Assembly: GCA_027493775.1 (NCBI GenBank)
Contig: JAOSKE010000001.1
Span: forward strand, 867,651 to 931,650
DNA from: Kiritimatiellia bacterium
Lineage (GTDB): Bacteria > Verrucomicrobiota > Kiritimatiellia > CAIVKH01
Length of the DNA stretch: 64,000 bases
Direction of reading: 5' to 3'
Of this stretch, positions 57,774 to 64,000 are shown piece after piece. The notes beneath the pieces were generated by a model, which did no database searches, was not told where the DNA came from, and saw only the letters and a program-made list of their open reading frames with translations. Numbering within the stretch: position 1 is the first letter of the stretch; the number at the start of each line of letters is the position of its first letter. Both the position numbers and the translations under genes were made by a program.

Positions 57774-58517
57774 CTAGTTGTCGTTTTGCGTGTCCATCGC
57801 CTGGATGCTTGACCGACGCAATGGACGGAAGCGGGGCCGACCACGCTCCAGATCCGCCTGCGCGGCCAGACAATAGCGCGTGTAAGGCAGGGCCTTCAAA
57901 CGCTCGTACTCAATCGGGCGACCCGTCGCCTCACAAATTCCAAAGGTCTTTGTCTCGATGCGGCGCAACGCTTCGTCAATCTCGTAAAGCGCGTCCTGCT
58001 CATTGGTCAACTGGTTCGCCGCAAACTCGCGGTCATAGTTGTCCGTTCCCTGATCCGCCTGATCCTTGTTGCTCGTCAAATCACCGATCACCTCGGAGGA
58101 GCTTCGGTTCAAGTTGTCCTGCGACAGAAATGAAATTTTATCAATGAAGCGGTCACGCAAGCGGAGCAAGGCCGCGCGGAACTGCTCAAGATCCTTCGAC
58201 GTGAGCTTCTTTGTCTTTGCCGCTGCGCCTTTGAGGACAGGCGCCGGGCGAATGGGCATCAAGCGCGGGGGCTGAATGCCCGATGGCGCGGGGGCGACCT
58301 TCGCGGCAGGCTTGGCGCTTTTTGCAGAACGCGCTGGCTTTACGGCTTTTTTCGCCTTTTGGGGAGTGGTGCGCGGCGCTTTCTTGGAAGCCGCTTTTTT
58401 CACGGCAACTTTTGCCTTAACAGCCTTCTTCGGCGCTGCTTTTTTCGGCTTCGCTTTAGGGGCCGTCTTCTTCGCTGCCGGCTTTACCCGCTTTTTGACG
58501 TCTTTCTTTTTCGCCAT
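57774..58517 (-). CDS. TraR/DksA-type protein with long basic histone-like N-terminus
   Basis: 247 residues from ATG 58517; the frame extends upstream without features. Residues 1 to about 80 are low-complexity Lys/Ala/Pro (AKKTAPKAKPKKAAPKKAVK), like the tail of histone H1. Residues about 125-235 are the DksA core: a helical hairpin with DQADQGTDNYDREFAANQLT, then a zinc-finger-like FGICEATGRPIEYERLKALP with CLAAQ. Only two cysteines remain of the usual four. It probably affects RNA polymerase or DNA packing. Between ileS and lspA, same strand. Confidence 0.82.
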   Translation of the reverse strand: MAKKKDVKKRVKPAAKKTAPKAKPKKAAPKKAVKAKVAVKKAASKKAPRTTPQKAKKAVKPARSAKSAKPAAKVAPAPSGIQPPRLMPIRPAPVLKGAAAKTKKLTSKDLEQFRAALLRLRDRFIDKISFLSQDNLNRSSSEVIGDLTSNKDQADQGTDNYDREFAANQLTNEQDALYEIDEALRRIETKTFGICEATGRPIEYERLKALPYTRYCLAAQADLERGRPRFRPLRRSSIQAMDTQNDN

Positions 58518-58637
58518 GATTCGTCCATCTCCTCTAAAATCAGTCTGAGCCACAATTAAAGAGCGCGCTAGGTACACCATCCCCCAGCGCGTGTCAATCC
58601 AGAAGGCGCCAGCGCGATGTTGCGAACTACAGGTCGC

Positions 58638-61600
58638 TCAGGCCTGTCGCTTAATGACAACATGGCAGGCGTGTCCGTTCAATTCCACCGCATCGCCGGA
58701 CGCGGGTTTTTCATCCTGCCAAACAAGTTCTGTCGCCAGCACTTCAGCCTGAACGTAATCTGCATACGCATTCACCGCATCGCGCACTGCGGCGTCGCCG
58801 TGCAAGGTCAGCGCGATACGATCCGCAATATCCAAATCCGCAGCCTTGCGCAAATTTTGCACCTTATTCACGAACTCGCGCGCGAGCCCTTCGCGAATAA
58901 GCTCCTCGTCCAGCTCCGTGTCCAACGCAACCACCACGCCCTCTGCCGAGGCAACCGCAAGGCCCGGACGTGGCGTTCGCTCAATCAAAATATCGTCCTT
59001 GCTAATCGTCAGCGAGTCGCCGTTCAACGGCAGGGCAAGCGACTCGCCTGCAAGCAGGCGACCGATATTCTCTGAGGAAAGGGCGCGGATTGCATCCGCC
59101 GCCATTTTCATACGGGAGCCCAGCCTCGGGCCCAGTTTTTTGAAATCGGCCTTTGCCGATAAATCCGCCAAATCCGTCTCCAGCGCGCTAAACAACACAT
59201 CGCGTACGTTTAATTCCTCCGCAACAATGTCCTTTAGCGAACGCACGCGCTCCAACCGCTCGGCATCATGGCAAACCACCCGCATCGCGCGGAGCGGTTG
59301 GCGCACTTTCAGATCAAACTGTGTTCGAATGGAGCGCGCCAGCTCCACCACGCGAATCACATCCTCCATCTGCGCTTCTAACGCATGATCGCGGCGCTCC
59401 GGTTGCGCTTCGGGGAAATCGCAAAGATGAACCGACTCCGGCTCCGCCGGAAGGCGGAGATGCCGATAAATCGCCTCGCTGATAAACGGCGCAAAAGGCG
59501 CAGCAATTTGGCTCAAGCGAATGAGCACCTCGTACAAGGTGGTATAAGCCGCAGCCTTGTCGCCATCGTTCTGACTCTTCCAGAACCGACGGCGACTGCG
59601 GCGGATGTACCAGTTGGTCAACTGCTCGACAAAGCTCACAAACGGACGAACCGCGCGCTGAAGGTCGTAGCGATCCATCGCATGAACCACCTCTTCGTTC
59701 AGACGCTCAAGCGCCGAGAGAATCCACCGGTCCAGCAGGTTTTCCGACGGCTTGCTCGCCTGTGACGGTTCCCATCCGTCAATCCGCGCGTAGGTGACAA
59801 GGAAGCTGAATGCGTTCCACCACGGAATCAACAAGTGGCGCAGCGCCTGTTTCACTCCGTCTTCCGAGAACCGCAGATCGTCCGCGCGCACGATCGGCGA
59901 ATCAATCATATAAAGCCGGAGCGCATCCGCGCCATACGAGTCGAGGATGTGAATCGGATCGGGGTAGTTCTTCAGACGCTTGCTCATCTTGCGCCCGTCT
60001 TCCGCAAGGACCAAGCCATTCACGACGACATTCCGAAACGGCGCACAGCCCTTCAACTGCGTCGCCAACACCATCAGCGTGTAAAACCAGCCGCGCGTCT
60101 GATCCAGGCCTTCCGCGATAAAGTCAGCCGGAAAGTTCTGCTCAAACCATTCCTTGTTCTCGAACGGATAATGAACCTGTGCATAGGGCATCGAGCCACT
60201 CTCGAACCAGCAGTCCAAGACCTCTGGCGTCCGGCGGTACACCTTGCCATCGCGGTGAATCTCGATCTTGTCCACGATATGTTTGTGCAGATCGGTCACC
60301 TTTTGACCAGAAAGCTCCTCCAGCTCCGCAATCGAGCCGACGCAGATCATGTCGTCGTGATCTTCAACATTGATCCACACCGGAATGCACGAGCCCCAGA
60401 AGCGATTGCGGCTGATGTTCCAATCCTTCGCATCGCGCAGCCAATTCCCAAACCGCTTTTCGCCAATCGCCTCCGGCATCCAATGCACCGTGCTGTTGTT
60501 TGCGACGAGCTGTTCGTGCAGGTCCTCCACCTTGACATACCACGCTTCAATTGCGCGATAGATCAACGGCGTATCGGTCCGCTCATCAAATGGATAGCTG
60601 TGAACAATTGTGGATTGATGAACGAGTTTGCCCTCGTCCTTGAGGCGGCGGATGATCGCCTTGTCCGCATCTTTGCAGAACTGCCCCGCGTAGTCCGGCG
60701 CACGCGCAGTGAACGCTGCATTTTCGTCGAGCAAATCCACCGGCGGAATCCCGACCGCCCGTGCGACACGGAAGTCGTCCTCGCCATAAGCCGGCGCAAT
60801 ATGAACGATCCCCGTACCGTCTTCCGTGCTGACAAACCCGTCATTCAATGCGACGAACGCATTGGGTTGCGTTGAGAGGTAGGGAAAAAGCGGTTCATAC
60901 CCCCACCCCTTCAACTCACTGCCTTTGAAACGGGCGACGAGTTCGTATTCTTCCTTCTTCTTGAAGTACGCTGAGAGGCGCGCATTCGCGATCACATAGA
61001 CCGCGCCATCCTTCACATCGCGCACAGCGCTGTAGTCCAACTCTGGCCCGAGGCAGACCGCCAGGTTTGCGGGCAGCGTCCAGGGCGTCGTCGTCCAAAT
61101 CAGAAAGTACCAATCACCGCTGAAACCACGTTCGGCGAGAGACGAGGCATTAATTTTCAGGCGTACCGTTACGGAAGGGTCTTGTACGTCCTGATAGTTG
61201 CTCCCTGCTTCAAAGTTTGACAGCGGCGTCGTCAGCTTCCAACTGTACGGCATGATGCGGTAAGACTTATAGACTCGGTCTTTTTCCCAAAGCTGCTTGA
61301 AGACCCACCAGACGGATTCCATAAAGGATAGGTCCATCGTCTTGTAATCGTTGTCGAAGTCCACCCACCGCCCCATCCGCGTGACCGTCTTCCGCCACTC
61401 TGACGCATAGCGCTGCACAAGTGAGCGGCACGTTTCGTTGAAAACATCAATCCCGCGTTCGCGGATTGCAGCGGTTCCTGCGAGGCCGAGTTGCTCTTGC
61501 GCCAAGGCCTCGATCGGCAGGCCATGACAGTCCCACCCGAAGCGGCGTTCTACATAATATCCCCGCATCGTCTGATAGCGCGGGACGATATCCTTGATTG

Positions 61601-61787
61601 TCCCAGCGAGCAGGTGGCCATAGTGCGGCAGCCCGGTGGCAAAAGGAGGGCCATCATAAAAGACATACTCCTTCGCGCCCTTCCGTTGGTCCAGCGACCG
61701 CTGAAAAGTTTTGGCCTCTTCCCAGAACTGAAGAATCTGTTCTTCTAGTTCTGGAAAACTAATTTTATTGGAAATAGGTTCAAACAT
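58638..61787 (-). CDS. ileS: Isoleucyl-tRNA synthetase, long eukaryote-like type (IleS2)
   Basis: 1049 residues, class I. HIGH motif as HYGH in PPFATGLPHYGHLLAGT (residues about 47-63), editing domain with TTTPWTLPANLAV, and the KMSKS loop as DGRKMSKRLKNYPDP near residue 605. The KMSKR form, the length, and the lack of a C-terminal four-Cys zinc domain fit the IleS2 branch rather than the E. coli type; that branch is known for low mupirocin sensitivity. Gene order ileS, DksA-like, lspA on one strand. Confidence 0.95.
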   Translation of the reverse strand: MFEPISNKISFPELEEQILQFWEEAKTFQRSLDQRKGAKEYVFYDGPPFATGLPHYGHLLAGTIKDIVPRYQTMRGYYVERRFGWDCHGLPIEALAQEQLGLAGTAAIRERGIDVFNETCRSLVQRYASEWRKTVTRMGRWVDFDNDYKTMDLSFMESVWWVFKQLWEKDRVYKSYRIMPYSWKLTTPLSNFEAGSNYQDVQDPSVTVRLKINASSLAERGFSGDWYFLIWTTTPWTLPANLAVCLGPELDYSAVRDVKDGAVYVIANARLSAYFKKKEEYELVARFKGSELKGWGYEPLFPYLSTQPNAFVALNDGFVSTEDGTGIVHIAPAYGEDDFRVARAVGIPPVDLLDENAAFTARAPDYAGQFCKDADKAIIRRLKDEGKLVHQSTIVHSYPFDERTDTPLIYRAIEAWYVKVEDLHEQLVANNSTVHWMPEAIGEKRFGNWLRDAKDWNISRNRFWGSCIPVWINVEDHDDMICVGSIAELEELSGQKVTDLHKHIVDKIEIHRDGKVYRRTPEVLDCWFESGSMPYAQVHYPFENKEWFEQNFPADFIAEGLDQTRGWFYTLMVLATQLKGCAPFRNVVVNGLVLAEDGRKMSKRLKNYPDPIHILDSYGADALRLYMIDSPIVRADDLRFSEDGVKQALRHLLIPWWNAFSFLVTYARIDGWEPSQASKPSENLLDRWILSALERLNEEVVHAMDRYDLQRAVRPFVSFVEQLTNWYIRRSRRRFWKSQNDGDKAAAYTTLYEVLIRLSQIAAPFAPFISEAIYRHLRLPAEPESVHLCDFPEAQPERRDHALEAQMEDVIRVVELARSIRTQFDLKVRQPLRAMRVVCHDAERLERVRSLKDIVAEELNVRDVLFSALETDLADLSAKADFKKLGPRLGSRMKMAADAIRALSSENIGRLLAGESLALPLNGDSLTISKDDILIERTPRPGLAVASAEGVVVALDTELDEELIREGLAREFVNKVQNLRKAADLDIADRIALTLHGDAAVRDAVNAYADYVQAEVLATELVWQDEKPASGDAVELNGHACHVVIKRQA

Positions 61788-62013
61788 GGCAAAGGGCTGA
61801 ATAAAATACGCAAACGGCGTTATTGCAAGACCAACCCGCAGCCACGGTGCGCTTCCTCTGCCAACGGATTAGCCGAATATCCACCCTGCCGCCCTGCCGA
61901 ATAATTCCCGGGCAGTCAGTTCGAGCCTCACCGATCCCGATCACATTTTCGTTTGAAGCAACGAGTCGTTCGTTGATCGGTATGGCGCCGGCTCTGAAGC
62001 CACGGGAGTTGGC

Positions 62014-62661
62014 TCAGCTTTTTGCGCGGAACTTTTTGTACCAGATGGTGTAGCCGATTAGAACGATAACGCAAAAGGCGAGCGCACCTAAAAGGGCCTG
62101 GTGGGAGTAGCGTCTGATCAGCTCTTCGTTCTGGCCGGCGACGTAGCCGATGGTTGTCAGAATGGCGACCCACAGCCCCGCGCCGAGTCCGGTCCAAAGC
62201 AGAAAGTGCGCGATGTTCATTCGCGCCAATCCTGCGGGAAGCGAGATGTATTGACGAACAACGGGAACAAGTCGGGCGGTGAAGGTTCCGACTTCGCCGT
62301 GGCGCTGAAAGAAGCGCTCGCCCTTCTCGAAGTTCTTTTCAGAAATGAAGAAATATTTGCCCCATTTCAAAAGAAGCGGGCGGCCCAAGAGCATTGCGAG
62401 GTAGTAGTTGAATAACGCGCCGAGCCAGCTTCCCACGATTCCCATCACAATGACCACGATAAAGCTCATCTCATGCCCGGCTTGGTAGTTCGCCGATTGC
62501 AGATAACCGGGCGAGGCGAGATAGCCCGCTGGAATCATCACGACTTCACTCGGAAACGGGAAACAGGAGCTTTCCAGAAACATCATAATCACGATTCCGG
62601 GATAGCCCCACTGCCCAACAAGCTGCACAATCCAATCAACCGCCTGATGCAAAAATTCCAC
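62014..62661 (-). CDS. DedA-family membrane protein
   Basis: 215 residues from GTG 62661. Four to five transmembrane helices and the DedA signatures: [20 protein letters not shown] near the N-terminus, [17 protein letters not shown], and the [20 protein letters not shown] block with its conserved arginines. Homologues act as lipid scramblases or carrier-lipid flippases and need a proton gradient. Eleven bases before the glycosyltransferase gene upstream, so probably cotranscribed. Confidence 0.92.
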   Translation of the reverse strand: MEFLHQAVDWIVQLVGQWGYPGIVIMMFLESSCFPFPSEVVMIPAGYLASPGYLQSANYQAGHEMSFIVVIVMGIVGSWLGALFNYYLAMLLGRPLLLKWGKYFFISEKNFEKGERFFQRHGEVGTFTARLVPVVRQYISLPAGLARMNIAHFLLWTGLGAGLWVAILTTIGYVAGQNEELIRRYSHQALLGALAFCVIVLIGYTIWYKKFRAKS

Positions 62662-62672
62662 AAAAAGCTCCT

Positions 62673-63401
62673 TTAGTCCCTGCCTGTTTCGACCGACCGA
62701 TTTTCCATCTCACGCCGACTTTCACGGTGAAGGCGGCGCAGCATAGCGAAAAACCGCGCGGTGTCAGCAAATGGATTTATTTTGCTCTTCGGCGCCGCAT
62801 GATAAATCGTGCGAATGGGGACGGATTCGATTCGATATCCGGCGCGGCCCAGCCAAACAAGCACTTCAGATTCTGCATCGTATCGGGTGGTTTTGGTGAA
62901 CAAAAGCGGCAAGACGTCCGCACGGTAAGCGCGGTAGCCGCATTGCGTGTCGGCGACGCGCTGTCCGATCATCAGACTCAGCAGCCAGCTCATAAATCGG
63001 TTTGTGAGCCGACGAAGCCTCGGCATATCCGCGATGTCGCCCATCCGATTTCCGACGATCACGGCGATGTCTCCCGACGCCAGTGCGCAGAAGGAAGGTA
63101 AATCGGCAGGGTCGTGCTGCCCATCAGAATCCATGGTCACGATCCAGGAGACTCCCTGCTGAATGGCGTGATGGAATCCCGTCTGAAGGGCCGCGCCCTT
63201 GCCGCGATTCACGGGGTGTCGCAGGACTGTCGCGCCGGCGGCGACGGCCTGTTCTGCAGTGGCATCGGTGGAACCGTCATCCACAACGAGCACACTCATT
63301 CCCTGTCCGCGGATGCCGCGGACGACGTCCGCAATGTTTCGCTCTTCAAAATAGGCGGGGACAATCGCAAGCCAAGTCGAGAGATCATTTTCGGCAATCA
63401 T
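62673..63401 (-). CDS. Family 2 glycosyltransferase (DPM1-like)
   Basis: 242 residues. [44 protein letters not shown], metal motif [14 protein letters not shown], and [17 protein letters not shown], the last a mark of polyprenol-phosphate mannosyltransferase-like enzymes. No membrane helix. Overlaps the acyltransferase gene by 4 bp and precedes the DedA gene, so it is likely part of an envelope glycolipid pathway. Confidence 0.87.
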   Translation of the reverse strand: MIAENDLSTWLAIVPAYFEERNIADVVRGIRGQGMSVLVVDDGSTDATAEQAVAAGATVLRHPVNRGKGAALQTGFHHAIQQGVSWIVTMDSDGQHDPADLPSFCALASGDIAVIVGNRMGDIADMPRLRRLTNRFMSWLLSLMIGQRVADTQCGYRAYRADVLPLLFTKTTRYDAESEVLVWLGRAGYRIESVPIRTIYHAAPKSKINPFADTARFFAMLRRLHRESRREMENRSVETGRD

Positions 63402-64000
63402 CTTTCGCCCCGTTGTTCGGGTTTCCAGAACTCATGAAACACAAACCACTGGCAAGGGCGCTCGCCGACCTCATTTTCAATGGCATCGCGAATGCGCTCG
63501 ATAAGCCGCGCGGGATCAGAAGCTGCATCAGGAATAATCGGTTCGTGGATACGCAGCAGAAAGGTATCATCGGGCAGCCGCAGCAGAAATGCGGGCACAA
63601 TCGGTGCGCCGGTTCGCGCAGCAAGCCATCCCGCGCCGCGTGGAAAACGAACCTGTTTGCCAAAGAGTTCGAGCGTGTTGTTTTCGTTCGAAAAATCGCG
63701 ATCAGACAAGAGCGCGACGATCTCACCGTTTTTCAAACAGCGCAACAGAGTTCGTCCGGAAAAGCCGACATGGACGACGCGGAATCCGCGTTCTTCGCGG
63801 AATTTTTGAAGCAATCTTTGTACGCGCGGCATTTCAGCGGGCGCAGCGACAACGTTCACGGGGTAGCCCAGCGCATGCAGCATCGCGCCGCCCACCTCCC
63901 AATTTCCGAAATGCGCCGTGACGATAATCACGCCCCGCCCCAGCCCAAACGCATATTCCAGTCGCTCGCGGTGTTCGATACTGACGATGCGCTGCAATTC
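63398..64000 (-). CDS. LpxL/HtrB-type lipid A acyltransferase, C-terminal part (runs off window)
   Basis: About 200 residues of the C-terminal part; the N-terminal membrane anchor lies beyond base 64000. Seen: VIIVTAHFGNWEVGGAMLHA, the H-x4-E catalytic motif, RGAGWLAARTGAPIVPAFLL and NEVGERPCQWFVFHEFWKP. Such enzymes add secondary acyl chains to lipid A on the inner membrane. A phosphatidylinositol mannoside acyltransferase is also possible by fold. Overlaps the glycosyltransferase by 4 bp. Confidence 0.88.
   Translation of the reverse strand, partial: ELQRIVSIEHRERLEYAFGLGRGVIIVTAHFGNWEVGGAMLHALGYPVNVVAAPAEMPRVQRLLQKFREERGFRVVHVGFSGRTLLRCLKNGEIVALLSDRDFSNENNTLELFGKQVRFPRGAGWLAARTGAPIVPAFLLRLPDDTFLLRIHEPIIPDAASDPARLIERIRDAIENEVGERPCQWFVFHEFWKPEQRGER

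Overview
The window looks like chromosomal DNA (mid-50s % GC by eye) of a Gram-negative, LPS-making bacterium. Lipid A genes (lpxI, lpxB, lpxA, an LpxL-type acyltransferase), LolCD, signal peptidase II, a long KMSKR-type (IleS2-like) isoleucyl-tRNA synthetase, a PtsN-like protein with an excisionase-type helix-turn-helix, and a GxxExxY protein together suggest the PVC superphylum, perhaps a Kiritimatiellota/Verrucomicrobiota-like lineage. That placement is an inference from gene content.

Layout: (1) 1-2486, ilvE end and lolDC. (2) 2589-11555, biotin genes bioF-bioH-bioC-bioD and then bioA, split by about 4.4 kb of accessory DNA holding an unknown gene, a small acetyltransferase and a two-gene restriction-modification module bracketed by a 183-bp perfect direct repeat. 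(3) 11568-18757, dgkA, pyruvate dehydrogenase aceE-aceF-lpd, cutA and a lipoprotein with a sigma-54-type promoter. (4) 18754-27929, a GH13 amylase, lpxB/Gfo-Idh/lpxI, glycosyltransferases and GDP-fucose synthase. (5) 27958-36311, a membrane/phospholipid operon (two tiny membrane proteins, DUF2157, GDYXXLXY, hydrolase, LplT-PlsC-Aas fusion) read from a sigma-54-like promoter divergent from a sigma-54 activator gene. (6) 36497-44289, a PtsN-like regulator abutting tRNA-Thr, then AsmA-like, proC, yggS, a polytopic membrane protein, a pabB-pabC fusion and a rhomboid protease. (7) 44482-46430, tRNA-Pro followed by a decayed type III restriction locus carrying serial GxxExxY-element duplications. 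(8) 46434-64000, speA, a secreted nuclease, hisS, HU, proS, lpxA, radC, hflX, miaA, lspA, a DksA-like protein, ileS, DedA, a glycosyltransferase and a lipid A acyltransferase fragment.

Thirteen single-base indels, mostly in short homopolymers, break ten genes, including essential ones (aceE three times, hflX twice, lolD, bioF, bioA, cutA, fcl, pabB, speA and one unknown). Each can be repaired by one base to give a normal full-length protein, so they look like sequence errors rather than pseudogenes. Such genes are listed as single CDSs with the break noted.

No rRNA, transposase or CRISPR array was seen. No stretch longer than about 300 bases lacks a gene or a described repeat.
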